Positions 33,103 through 41,555 of a DNA stretch of 62,053 bases are shown here, piece after piece. Numbering within the stretch: position 1 is the first letter of the stretch; every line of letters begins with the position of its first letter. Position numbers and translations under genes: made by a program. The notes under the pieces are model-generated. The model was not told the origin of the DNA. It worked only from the letters and a program-made list of their open reading frames with translations, and did no database searches. The DNA comes from Candidatus Zixiibacteriota bacterium (GTDB taxonomy: Bacteria > Zixibacteria > MSB-5A5 > SM23-73-2), in the NCBI GenBank assembly GCA_030615745.1, contig JAUWYR010000009.1:1-62053 (forward strand). The letters are read 5' to 3'.

Positions 33103-33543
33103 TTGAAAGTAGTTTTGCAAAGGGTTAAAGAAGCATCTGTTGAAGTTGATCAGAAGGTCGTAGGTAAAATTACAAAAGGGCTGGTTCTTTTATTGGGTGC
33201 AAAAAACCGGGATACTGACAAAGATTGTGCCTACTTAGCAGACAAGTTGGTGAACTTGAGAATATTTGAGGATGATCAAGGTAAGATGAACCTTTCAGCC
33301 CTGGATGTGAAAGCTGAAATATTGGTTATTTCTCAGTTTACTCTTTATGGCGATACTTCTAAGGGGAGACGACCGAGCTTTACCGATGCCTTAGAGCCTG
33401 AAGAAGCAGAAAGACTTTATTTGAGATTTGTTGATTTTATAAAACAAAAGGGATTGAAGGTGGAAAAGGGGGTGTTCGGTGCTAAGATGTTGGTTAAAAT
33501 TTACAATTGGGGTCCGGTTACTTTTATTCTGGAGAACAAATGA
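33103..33543 (+). CDS. dtd: D-aminoacyl-tRNA deacylase
   Basis: 146 residues, the family length. The conserved SQFTLYGDTSKGRRPSF motif lies near 79-95, and the Gly-cisPro motif region NWGPVT lies near the C-terminus, where NDGPVT is usual. The enzyme removes D-amino acids or glycine from mischarged tRNA. TTG start at 33103 with AAGGAG about 8 nt upstream. It leads an apparent operon: the maf reading frame overlaps its stop codon (ATGA). Confidence 0.93.
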   Translation: MKVVLQRVKEASVEVDQKVVGKITKGLVLLLGAKNRDTDKDCAYLADKLVNLRIFEDDQGKMNLSALDVKAEILVISQFTLYGDTSKGRRPSFTDALEPEEAERLYLRFVDFIKQKGLKVEKGVFGAKMLVKIYNWGPVTFILENK

Positions 33544-34190
33544 GTTGTTTTAAAGAAGGTTGGCAGATCAATATGAAACTGGAAAAGTTTAAAAGTTTAA
33601 AAAAGTTTAAAAGTTTAAAAGATGTAAAATTAATCTTGGCTTCAACTTCTCCAAGAAGAGCAGAGATATTAAGAAGGGAAGGGATCGAATTCGAGATTTT
33701 AATTCCTGATAATATCGAAAAGGATGAGCTTTTTGGGGATCCGGTATCTTATGTTTTAGAGCTTTCAAGAAAAAAGGCTGAATCTGTTGCAAAAAAAGTT
33801 GAAGATGGTCTGGTCTTAGGAGCTGATACTATTGTTGTGCTTGATGATAAAATATTGGGAAAACCAAAGGACAAAAAAGAAGCTAAATCTATTCTGAAAA
33901 GTTTAAGTGGTAAATATCATAAAGTTTACACAGGAATAACTTTAATCCACAAAAAAAGTGGTAAAACCGAATCAGATTATGGGTGCACAAAGGTCAAATT
34001 CAACCAATTGAAAAAAGAAGATATATTAAAATACATTGCCACAGGTGAACCTCTGGACAAGGCTGGAGCTTATGGAATTCAGGGAATGGGGAGTTTTCTG
34101 GTTGAAAATATTGAAGGTGATTTAGATAATGTTATCGGGCTTCCTTTGAAGAAATTAAAAAAGTTACTGGAAAAATTTATCGAAAAATAA
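33540..34190 (+). CDS. maf: Maf-like nucleoside triphosphate pyrophosphatase
   Basis: 216 residues from the ATG that overlaps the dtd stop (GGAG box just upstream); an internal ATG at 33573 is also possible. The family signatures are LILASTSPRRAEILRREGI (substrate-binding loop), VLGADTIVVLD and GEPLDKAGAYGIQGMGS, so it is probably a dTTP/UTP- or m7GTP-type pyrophosphatase that cleans the nucleotide pool. Odd point: the N-terminal extension KFKSLKKFKSLK is encoded by a tandem AAAAGTTTAAAAG repeat (about 33585-33622). Maf proteins normally begin at the LILASTSPRR segment. Confidence 0.9.
   Translation: MSCFKEGWQINMKLEKFKSLKKFKSLKDVKLILASTSPRRAEILRREGIEFEILIPDNIEKDELFGDPVSYVLELSRKKAESVAKKVEDGLVLGADTIVVLDDKILGKPKDKKEAKSILKSLSGKYHKVYTGITLIHKKSGKTESDYGCTKVKFNQLKKEDILKYIATGEPLDKAGAYGIQGMGSFLVENIEGDLDNVIGLPLKKLKKLLEKFIEK
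33585..33622 (+). repeat. AT-rich tandem repeat inside maf
   Basis: AAAGTTTAAAA-type units encode KFKSLKKFKSLK, of the same low-complexity kind as intergenic arrays at 2690-2800 and 3538-3606. Confidence 0.7.
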
Positions 34191-34195
34191 GCAAA

Positions 34196-34960
34196 ATGGA
34201 AAGCTTAGGAACATATCTAAGGTCTAAAAGGAGATTAAAAGGTTTAAAAATATCTCAGGTAGCTGATGAGCTGAAAATAAAGCCTGAGTATATTGAAGCT
34301 ATGGAGAATGACAGATTGGACCTATTGCCCACAAAAGCTCATCAGAGGATTTTTTTAAAGTCCTATGCTGAATTCTTAGGAGTTGATTTTGAAAAGCTTA
34401 AAGAGAAGTTTATGGTAGAAGAGAAGAAAAAGGAAGGGGAACAGGTTGATCTTTCATCTAAGACCAATGGTGGTCTGTTTTATATTTTTTTAGGACTTGT
34501 CTTGGGTTTTCTGATAATTGGGTTTTTCCTCAGATACGCTGGATACAAAGAATTTCAAAAAGAATCTGAGATAAGTGATGTGGTTTTCGGTCCTTTCCTT
34601 CTTGAAAAAGATACTATACCTATAATTGTTCCTTTTTTCCCTGACACAGAGGATAAGATGCTTTTGAGGCTGGAGGCATTTAAAAATAGCTGGCTTATGG
34701 TCGTGGGAGATGGTGTACCCTTGTTTAATGGGATTATGGGTGGTAATACCACTATGGAATTCATAGCGGAGAAAAACTTTGTTATCCGGATGGGGAAACC
34801 AGAGGTTTTGAGAGGATTTGTAAATGGGCAGATTCTTAAACCATTTCATTTAGGAGAGAATCCCAAGAAATTAGAATTGGGCATAGAAAACTATCTCTTT
34901 TTTTTAGATAGCACTTATATCAGAAAGCCAACTTTTGAATCCAAAGAGAAAAAGGACTAA
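34196..34960 (+). CDS. rodZ: RodZ-like helix-turn-helix membrane protein
   Basis: 254 residues. The N-terminal HTH_25 domain (MESLGTYLRSKRRLKGLKISQVADELKIKPEYIEAMENDRLDLLP) is followed by one transmembrane helix (GLFYIFLGLVLGFLIIGFFL) and a C-terminal DUF4115-type beta domain (MLLRLEAFKNSWLMVVGDGVPLFNGIMGGNTTMEFIAEKNFVIRMG). This is the layout of RodZ, which links MreB to the cell-wall machinery; no mreB lies in the window. It follows maf by 5 bp in the same operon. Confidence 0.88.
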   Translation: MESLGTYLRSKRRLKGLKISQVADELKIKPEYIEAMENDRLDLLPTKAHQRIFLKSYAEFLGVDFEKLKEKFMVEEKKKEGEQVDLSSKTNGGLFYIFLGLVLGFLIIGFFLRYAGYKEFQKESEISDVVFGPFLLEKDTIPIIVPFFPDTEDKMLLRLEAFKNSWLMVVGDGVPLFNGIMGGNTTMEFIAEKNFVIRMGKPEVLRGFVNGQILKPFHLGENPKKLELGIENYLFFLDSTYIRKPTFESKEKKD

Positions 34961-34961
34961 A

Positions 34962-35528
34962 TTGAAAGATAAGCTTCGGACAAATTTTTTGGTTAAAAAC
35001 TTTCTGGTCTTGAAAACAAGACTTTTTTTCAGACCGAAAGTCATCTCTTTTTCTGAAGTTTTAAACAATGCTAAAAGGGTTTTAATTTTTCTTCCAACTA
35101 AGGTTGAGTCATTCCCAATAGCTTTAAATCATCTCAATTTTTTCAATTCTTTTTTCTCTGATTCACAAAAATTTTTGCTTTTACCTTTTGATGGAGAAGG
35201 ATTTTCATCAAATCTTTTTAAGTTCGAAATAATAAGTTTAAAAAAATCTTATCTGAACTGGTTTTCTTTGCCCAATAAAAGATTTGTTAAAAAACTTAGA
35301 GAGCTCAAATTCGATATTACCCTTGATATGGATTTGGAAAGGAGTTTTTTCAACGCTTATCTTTCGTTTTTATCCGGTTCAAGATTACGAATTGGAGTCA
35401 AAGGTGGATGGGGGCTTCCATTTTATAATCTGGAGATTTCTTTGTCAAAGGATGGCAAATATCTGGACGAATTGTATGATTCTTTTGTAAATACATTAAA
35501 GAGGTTAAAAAGCCTGTCAAACAAGTGA
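34962..35528 (+). CDS. Glycosyltransferase family 9-like protein, half length
   Basis: 188 residues from a TTG just after the rodZ stop; an upstream TTG at 34935 overlaps rodZ. The segments AKRVLIFLPTKVESFPIALNHL, LRELKFDITLDMDLERSFFNAYLSFLSGSRLRIGV and WGLPFYNLEIS recall the N-terminal Rossmann half of heptosyltransferase-type GT9 enzymes (...DLVIDL...SGAKRRIG). GT9 enzymes have about 330-350 residues, so the nucleotide-sugar-binding C-terminal half is absent. It lies in a tight operon between rodZ and smc. Either a diverged half-domain protein or a remnant that stayed in frame. Confidence 0.6.
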   Translation: MKDKLRTNFLVKNFLVLKTRLFFRPKVISFSEVLNNAKRVLIFLPTKVESFPIALNHLNFFNSFFSDSQKFLLLPFDGEGFSSNLFKFEIISLKKSYLNWFSLPNKRFVKKLRELKFDITLDMDLERSFFNAYLSFLSGSRLRIGVKGGWGLPFYNLEISLSKDGKYLDELYDSFVNTLKRLKSLSNK

Positions 35529-35535
35529 GGTAAGA

Positions 35536-38500
35536 TTGTATTTATCAAAGGTTTCTCTTTTGGGTTTTAAATCTTTTCCTTTTAAAACTGAGATAATCTT
35601 AGATAGTGGTATAACAGCTATTGTTGGACCTAATGGATGTGGAAAGACTAATATCCTGGATGCTATTAGATGGGTTTTGGGTGAGCAAAAAACTTCTGTT
35701 CTGCGTGGTGATAGGATGGAGGAGGTTATCTTCAATGGGACAAAAGAGCTTAAGCCTATGGGAATGGCGGAGGTGCGTTTAACCATTCATAACGAATCTC
35801 AGATTTTGCCCATAGAATACTCAGAAGTTGAAATCACAAGAAGATTTTTTCGCTCAGGTGAGTCGGAGTTCTTTCTAAATAAAGTTCCCTGCAGATTGAA
35901 GGATATCGTTGACCTTTTTTTGGACACCGGTGTGGGTGCCCATTCTTACTCTATGATCCAGCAGGAGATGATCGATACCCTTTTATCTTCAAATGTAGAT
36001 GGGAGGAGATTTTTGTTCGAGGAAGCAGCAGGGATATCAAAATATAAAAAAAGAAAAAGAGAAACAGAAAGAAAACTTCTTGCCACAGAAAATGATATCC
36101 AAAGAATTAAAGATGTCATGGCTGAGGTTGAAACACAGGTCAACTCTTTAAAAAGGCAGGCACAAAAAGCAAAAAGGTTCAAAGATCTTCAAGAAAAGTT
36201 AAAAGACCTTGAGCTGAAATTATTTAAAGAAAAACACAAGGATTTAATCCTCTCCCTTAATCAAATAGATATGAGGTTTGAAAAAAAAGATAGTGAAAAA
36301 GAGGAAAACAAAAAAGAGATTAAAGAAAAAGAAAAAGAATTAGCTTCACTTAAAGCTGAACTTCTAAAAAAAGAAAAGGAGATTTCATCTTTACAGGAAA
36401 GGGATTTGTTTCTGTCGCAAAGCTCACATGAGGTGGAAACAGAGATTTTAATAAAAAAGGACCAGAAAAAAAATTTAGAGGAGCTTATAAATAAATCGAG
36501 TCAGGAGATAAAAAATCTGAATTCGAAAATTTTCTCAATAAAAGAGGAACTTAAAGAAAAAGAAAAAGAGCTTACTTGCTGGCAGGATCAGTCAAAAAAC
36601 AAAGAAAAAGAAAGTTTGGAAATAGAGCAAGCACTTAAATCCCAAGAACAAAGACAAAAAAAAGCTAAGAAAGAATTTGAGGATTTGGATTCAATGTCAA
36701 AAGAGGTAGAAGAAAAATTAAATAGGTCTGAGTATGAACTAAAAATCGAAAAAAGTAAGTTAGAACAAAGAACAAAACAAAACTTTGTTTTAGCTGAGAA
36801 GGAAAAAAAATTAGATTCTCAATTAAAAGAAAATGAATTGAAATTGAACCAACTTTCTTCTGAATATAAAGAGGAACAAAATCTTTTAGAAAAAGAGAGG
36901 AAAGCCCAGGGTGAATTTCAAAAAGAGTTTAATTTTCTTTCAAAAGATTTAGAGAATTTTTTAAATGAAAAAATAAGATTGGAATCTGAGCTGAAATTAC
37001 AGAACGCAGAGCACAAGATTTTAGATGAGTTGCTCGTAACCTATGAGGGTTACGGGTCTGGAACAAAAGCGATTTTAGAAAACAAAAAGAATCTTTTTGG
37101 GATAGTTGACTCTCTGGCTAATCTGATAAAAACAGAAGAGACTTATCTTTCTGCAATTGAGCAAGCTTTGGGTGAAGCTTTAAATTATATCGTGTGTGAG
37201 GATGAAGAAAGTGCCAGGTCCGCAATAAACTTCTTAAAAGAAAAAAGAGCTGGAAAAGCCACTTTTTTGATTTTAGATAGATTGGAGGATAAAAAAATAG
37301 ATTTCAAATCTCTTGATGCATACGCAAATCCTGATTTATCTGAAAAAAAAGAATTCGTTTTTTCGCATAAGATAATCGGCTGGGCAAATGAGTTGATTCA
37401 GTGCGATCAAACTTACAAGATTTTGTTCGGTCTTTTTTTAGGCAGGGTTTTAGTAGTTTCTAAGTTCGAAAATTTATTTGAAAACCTTTCTTTTTTAGAT
37501 GATTTTTCTAATTATGATATTGTTTCACTTGATGGAGAGGTTTTTCGCAAAGGTTTTATCTTAGAGGGAGGTGAAAAAAAGGAGGTATTCCTTTTAGGAA
37601 GGCAAGATAGAATCAATTCGATAAAACAAAAAATAGTGAGTATAAAAAATAATCTCGAAAAGATTAAAACACAGATAACTAATTTGAGTGAGAAAAAAGG
37701 TCAAATTGAGCTGAACCTGAAAGAAAAGGGTGAAAAAATTGAAAACCTTAAACTTTCAATAGATAAAAATGTTCAGGAGATAAAAGAGTTAACTTTTAAA
37801 AAGGATATGCTCTTTTCAGAACTTGAGGAAATAAAAGATGTGAAGGATAAAGAAGATTTAAAAATTTCTGAACTTACCCTGAGTTTAAAAGAAAAGGAAA
37901 AGGAGAACTTAAGCTTTTCAAAAGAAAAAGAGCTTTTGGGAACACAACTCGAAGAATCGGAAAAAATCTTGGGTGATTTGGAAAGAGGACAGGAAAAAAG
38001 CTATAAAAAGCTAAATGACTTAAGATTTGAAACGGTCAGTTTACAAGGAAAAGAGGAAAAGCTTAAATCTGAAAGCAAAAGGCTTTTAGAGGTGATAGAT
38101 GAGTTAAAATCCGCTCTTTTAGAGAAAGATAAAGAAAAAAAGAATTTTTTTGAAAAGCTTCAAACCATCAAAAGTTACTTTGAGGAAAAAGAAAAAAGAA
38201 AAGAAGAGCTTTCACAACAAAAAGAGTTGCAGAAAAAAATAGTTGAGTCAAAAGAGAACATAAAAAAAGGGCTTTTTGATTCGACCACTGAGATTGAAAA
38301 AGATTTAGAATCTTTAAGAAAAGATAAGGAGGTTATCTCAGAAGAACTCCACCAGATTCAGCTTGAAAAATTGACCATATCTTCTGAGATTCAAAGGTTA
38401 AAAGAAAAGGTGTGGGAGGAATATCAGATAGAGACAGAGAAGCTCTCTTTACCTGAAGACAAGGAAAAGGAAAATATGCGGAGCATCTTGACGATAGAGG

Positions 38501-39156
38501 AGCACAAAAATAAAGTCTGGGTTTTAAAAGAGAGGCTGAAAAAGATTGGAACAGTAAACCTTTTAGCCTTGGATGAGTATCAATCTCAGAAAAAGAGGTT
38601 AGATTTTCTAACCTATCAGCTTGATGATCTTCTTTCTGCTAAAGACTCTCTTAATGAAGCTATTGTTATCATCAACAAAACCGCAAGAGGGCTATTTTTG
38701 GAGACATTTGAGAAGATAAAAGCAAATTTCCAAAAGGTCTTTTCAGAGCTTTTTGAAGGAGGGGAAGCGGATATAAGACTTAAGGATGGAGATGATCCTT
38801 TAGAGGCATTCATAGAGATCACAGCTAACCCCAAGGGGAAATCACTTCTGAGCTTAAATCAACTCTCAGGAGGAGAGAAAGCCTTGACCGCAATCTCACT
38901 TCTTTTTGCAATCTATTTAGTCAAACCCAGCCCTTTCTGCGTCTTAGATGAGGTGGATGCTCCTTTAGATGATGCCAATCTTTTGAGATTTATAAAGCTT
39001 TTAAAAAATTTCAGTCAGAACACCCAGTTTGTGATCATCACCCATAACAAACTCACAATGGAGGCGGCTGATGTCTTACACGGGGTAACTATGGAGAAAT
39101 CTGGAGTTTCAAAGATAGTCTCAGTTAAATTGAAAAAAGAGGAAATAATCGCATAA
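35536..39156 (+). CDS. smc: Chromosome segregation protein SMC
   Basis: 1206 residues, a normal length. The N-terminal ATPase half has the Walker A GPNGCGKTN (near 32-40), followed by two long coiled coils around a hinge (about 500-680, with YEGYGSGTKAIL and GEALNYIVC). The C-terminal half has the signature LNQLSGGEKALTAISLLFAIY and Walker B PFCVLDEVDAPLDDAN. It organises the chromosome together with ScpA and ScpB, which are not in the window. TTG start at 35536 with GAGGTAAG upstream, 7 bp after the previous stop. ftsY follows after 23 bp, a common neighbourhood. Confidence 0.97.
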   Translation: MYLSKVSLLGFKSFPFKTEIILDSGITAIVGPNGCGKTNILDAIRWVLGEQKTSVLRGDRMEEVIFNGTKELKPMGMAEVRLTIHNESQILPIEYSEVEITRRFFRSGESEFFLNKVPCRLKDIVDLFLDTGVGAHSYSMIQQEMIDTLLSSNVDGRRFLFEEAAGISKYKKRKRETERKLLATENDIQRIKDVMAEVETQVNSLKRQAQKAKRFKDLQEKLKDLELKLFKEKHKDLILSLNQIDMRFEKKDSEKEENKKEIKEKEKELASLKAELLKKEKEISSLQERDLFLSQSSHEVETEILIKKDQKKNLEELINKSSQEIKNLNSKIFSIKEELKEKEKELTCWQDQSKNKEKESLEIEQALKSQEQRQKKAKKEFEDLDSMSKEVEEKLNRSEYELKIEKSKLEQRTKQNFVLAEKEKKLDSQLKENELKLNQLSSEYKEEQNLLEKERKAQGEFQKEFNFLSKDLENFLNEKIRLESELKLQNAEHKILDELLVTYEGYGSGTKAILENKKNLFGIVDSLANLIKTEETYLSAIEQALGEALNYIVCEDEESARSAINFLKEKRAGKATFLILDRLEDKKIDFKSLDAYANPDLSEKKEFVFSHKIIGWANELIQCDQTYKILFGLFLGRVLVVSKFENLFENLSFLDDFSNYDIVSLDGEVFRKGFILEGGEKKEVFLLGRQDRINSIKQKIVSIKNNLEKIKTQITNLSEKKGQIELNLKEKGEKIENLKLSIDKNVQEIKELTFKKDMLFSELEEIKDVKDKEDLKISELTLSLKEKEKENLSFSKEKELLGTQLEESEKILGDLERGQEKSYKKLNDLRFETVSLQGKEEKLKSESKRLLEVIDELKSALLEKDKEKKNFFEKLQTIKSYFEEKEKRKEELSQQKELQKKIVESKENIKKGLFDSTTEIEKDLESLRKDKEVISEELHQIQLEKLTISSEIQRLKEKVWEEYQIETEKLSLPEDKEKENMRSILTIEEHKNKVWVLKERLKKIGTVNLLALDEYQSQKKRLDFLTYQLDDLLSAKDSLNEAIVIINKTARGLFLETFEKIKANFQKVFSELFEGGEADIRLKDGDDPLEAFIEITANPKGKSLLSLNQLSGGEKALTAISLLFAIYLVKPSPFCVLDEVDAPLDDANLLRFIKLLKNFSQNTQFVIITHNKLTMEAADVLHGVTMEKSGVSKIVSVKLKKEEIIA

Positions 39157-39179
39157 CTTTTAAAAAAAGATTTCATTTT

Positions 39180-40097
39180 ATGTTTGTTTTGAAAAAATTA
39201 AAATCAGGGCTTTCCAAAACCAGAGGGAATTTACTTAAAAAAGTAAAGGAATTAGTCGGGCTTCATCCAAAACTCGATCAAAAATTTTTAGAAAAGCTGG
39301 AGGAGATACTTCTATCCGCTGATATTGGAGTTGAGGGAACTTCCAAAATCATCTCTGGTATCAAAGAAAAATCAAAAAAAGAAGATATTGGAGGATCTGA
39401 AAAAATCGTTGAGCTTTTAAAAGATAATATGAATTCAATCTTCGAGGATTCTTATAAATACGATGCCTCAGAGGATTTATCCACCACCCCTTGGGTCCAG
39501 ATGATAGTGGGTGTTAATGGCACCGGTAAGACAACCACAATTGGCAAATTAGCAAAAAAATATTTAGATGATAAAAAGAAAGTGTTGGTTGCTGCCTGTG
39601 ATACCTTCAGAGCAGCTGCAGGAGAGCAGTTGGAGATATGGGCAAAAAGAGTTGGGGCGGATATGGTCAGGTCTCAGTTAGGTCAGGACCCAGCATCTGT
39701 TGCTTTCGATGCTGTAAAAGCTGCAATTTCAAGAAAAGTGGATGTGCTTATAGCAGACACAGCTGGAAGGCTTCACACAAAGTCAAACTTAATGGAGGAG
39801 CTGAAAAAGATAAAAAGGGTTTTGGAAAAATGTCTTTCTGGTGCCCCTCATGAGATTCTTTTAGTCATTGATGCCACCACCGGTCAGAATGCTTTGTCCC
39901 AGGCTAAGTTTTTTAACGACGCTTTGGGAGTATCTGGAATTGTTCTTGCCAAATTAGATGGAACAGCTAAGGGGGGGATTGTGGTTGCGATCGCTTCCGA
40001 ACTTAAAATACCTGTTAAATGGGTTGGGGTGGGGGAGGATGTTTCTGATTTAGAAAAATTCGATTCAAAATCTTTTGTGGAGGCTTTGTTAGAATGA
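39180..40097 (+). CDS. ftsY: Signal recognition particle receptor FtsY
   Basis: 305 residues: the NG domain only, without the acidic A domain of enterobacterial FtsY. G1 is GVNGTGKTTTIGKLA, followed by AACDTFRAAAGEQL, G3 DTAGRLHTKSNLMEEL, G4-like LAKLDGTAKGG, and the closing VGVGEDVSDLEKF. It is the GTPase that receives ribosome-SRP complexes at the membrane. It is probably co-transcribed with smc, and its stop overlaps the next start by 4 bp. Confidence 0.96.
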   Translation: MFVLKKLKSGLSKTRGNLLKKVKELVGLHPKLDQKFLEKLEEILLSADIGVEGTSKIISGIKEKSKKEDIGGSEKIVELLKDNMNSIFEDSYKYDASEDLSTTPWVQMIVGVNGTGKTTTIGKLAKKYLDDKKKVLVAACDTFRAAAGEQLEIWAKRVGADMVRSQLGQDPASVAFDAVKAAISRKVDVLIADTAGRLHTKSNLMEELKKIKRVLEKCLSGAPHEILLVIDATTGQNALSQAKFFNDALGVSGIVLAKLDGTAKGGIVVAIASELKIPVKWVGVGEDVSDLEKFDSKSFVEALLE

Positions 40098-40492
40098 TAA
40101 AAGAATTATCTGTAAAAACCTCCTCTCAGGTTGAATTAATAGATATAACCCACATGGTTGAGAAGGTGGTCTCCGAAAGCAAAACGAAATCTGGAATTTG
40201 CACTGTATATGTTCCTCACACCACTGCCGGGATAACCATAAATGAGAATGCTGACCCATCGGTGAGAGAGGATATAATAAAAGAGTTGAATAAGATCATC
40301 CCTTTCGACGATAACTACTCTCATCTGGAGGGGAATTCCGCTGCACATATAAAGGCAACAGTGGTTGGCTCCTCTGAGACTGTTTTGATAGAGGACAGAA
40401 GGCTTGTTTTGGGAACCTGGCAGGGTATATATTTTTGCGAATTCGATGGTCCGAGGACACGGAAGGTGATTGTAAAGATTGTTGAGGGATAA
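40094..40492 (+). CDS. YjbQ family protein (UPF0047, secondary thiamine-phosphate synthase-like)
   Basis: 132 residues, full family length. Signatures: CTVYVPHTTAGITINENADPSVREDI, then HLEGNSAAHIKATVVGSSETVLIEDRRLVLGTWQGIYFCEFDGPRTRKVIVKI. The conserved His and Asp/Glu residues are kept. Members can complement thiamine-phosphate synthase loss but the physiological role is unclear. ATG overlaps the ftsY stop (ATGA), so it is translationally coupled. Confidence 0.92.
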   Translation: MIKELSVKTSSQVELIDITHMVEKVVSESKTKSGICTVYVPHTTAGITINENADPSVREDIIKELNKIIPFDDNYSHLEGNSAAHIKATVVGSSETVLIEDRRLVLGTWQGIYFCEFDGPRTRKVIVKIVEG

Positions 40493-40527
40493 AAAAACTA
40501 CCTAAGGAAATGTTGACTTAACCCTTT

Positions 40528-40552
40528 GGGCGGAGACAAGCTCCGCCCCTAC
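40528..40552. repeat. REP-like hairpin GGGCGGAG/CTCCGCCC with GTAG foot
   Basis: The stem is followed by CTAC. It lies between yjbQ and rlmH. Confidence 0.75.
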
Positions 40553-40563
40553 ACATGCTTTAA

Positions 40564-41037
40564 ATGGTAAATCTTAAAATTATCGTTGTTGGAAAGACCA
40601 AATATAAATGGCTTGAACAGGGGCTTTCGCATTATTTTAAGCTTTTAAAAAAATATCTTGACCTGAATTTGATAACAATTAAGGATGAGAAGATCACCTC
40701 TTCTAAGTCTTCTGATTTAATCTTAGATAAAGAGGCAGAAAGGATTTTGAAGTATTTTGATAAAAAATCTTTTAGGCTTGTTTTAGATTCCAAAGGGGAA
40801 ATGCTTTCATCTGAGGGTTTAGCTAAGCTTTTTTCAGGCCAGATGAATAAAGGCTATGGCGATTTTACCTTCATTATAGGTGGACCATTGGGCTTATCAC
40901 AAAAAGTTGTCAAAAACTGTCATTTTAAGTTATCTTTGTCGAATATGACCTTCACCCACCAGCTTTTGAGACTTTTTCTTTTGGAGCAGATTTACCGCGC
41001 TTTTTCGATTATCAAGGGGGAGAAATATCATAAGTAA
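40564..41037 (+). CDS. rlmH: 23S rRNA (pseudouridine1915-N3)-methyltransferase RlmH
   Basis: 157 residues, SPOUT-fold family length. LVLDSKGEMLSSEGLAKLF, the SAM-binding knot TFIIGGPLGLSQKV and the C-terminal MTFTHQLLRLFLLEQIYRAFSIIKGEKYHK are diagnostic. It methylates pseudouridine 1915 in helix 69 of 23S rRNA. The ATG is close after a REP-like hairpin; its closest upstream neighbour on the strand is yjbQ. Confidence 0.95.
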   Translation: MVNLKIIVVGKTKYKWLEQGLSHYFKLLKKYLDLNLITIKDEKITSSKSSDLILDKEAERILKYFDKKSFRLVLDSKGEMLSSEGLAKLFSGQMNKGYGDFTFIIGGPLGLSQKVVKNCHFKLSLSNMTFTHQLLRLFLLEQIYRAFSIIKGEKYHK

Positions 41038-41324
41038 TTGGTTGATAATAACGGACACCCTTGTGCGTTAATTTTGGTTTTTCGTTATATTTGTCCTTTG
41101 GGGATGTTATCATCCCTAAGGATGAAAGGGAGAGGACTCCGATAAATCGGGCGCCAGGCTCAACAAGCCCCTCCTCTACTTTTTTGTTGAAGCTGGATAT
41201 ATTATTAGCTTCTGTTGCTGAATTTTAAATTCAGCAACAACATAGAAAAGTTATAAATTCCTTGATTTTTTGAAGAAATATATTAAATTTATTTTTTAAA
41301 AATTTTTTACAAATGGAGATGCAA

Positions 41325-41555
41325 ATGTCGAGAATAGAAGTTGATGAAAAAAGATGTAAAGGGTGTGAGCTTTGTGTGATTGCCTGTCCCTTTGGAGTTT
41401 TGGCTTTATCAGATGTATTCAGCTCAACTGGATATTATCCAGCTAAGATGGTTAAGCCTGAGAAATGCACTGGATGCACTCTTTGTGCTCTGGTCTGTCC
41501 GGATGTGGCGATAGAGGTTTATAAAGAGGTAAAAAAGACAGGAGCAAAAAAATGA
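41325..41555 (+). CDS. korD: 2-oxoacid:ferredoxin oxidoreductase, delta subunit (2x[4Fe-4S] ferredoxin)
   Basis: 76 residues from the ATG at 41325, chosen for its GGAG box at 41315-41318; two in-frame ATGs lie just upstream. Two ferredoxin motifs are intact: CKGCELCVIACP and CTGCTLCALVCP. It carries electrons from the enzyme to ferredoxin. Its stop overlaps the alpha-subunit start, opening a four-gene operon in the order delta-alpha-beta-gamma, typical of 2-oxoglutarate-type KorDABC. The exact 2-oxoacid is inferred. Confidence 0.9.
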   Translation: MSRIEVDEKRCKGCELCVIACPFGVLALSDVFSSTGYYPAKMVKPEKCTGCTLCALVCPDVAIEVYKEVKKTGAKK

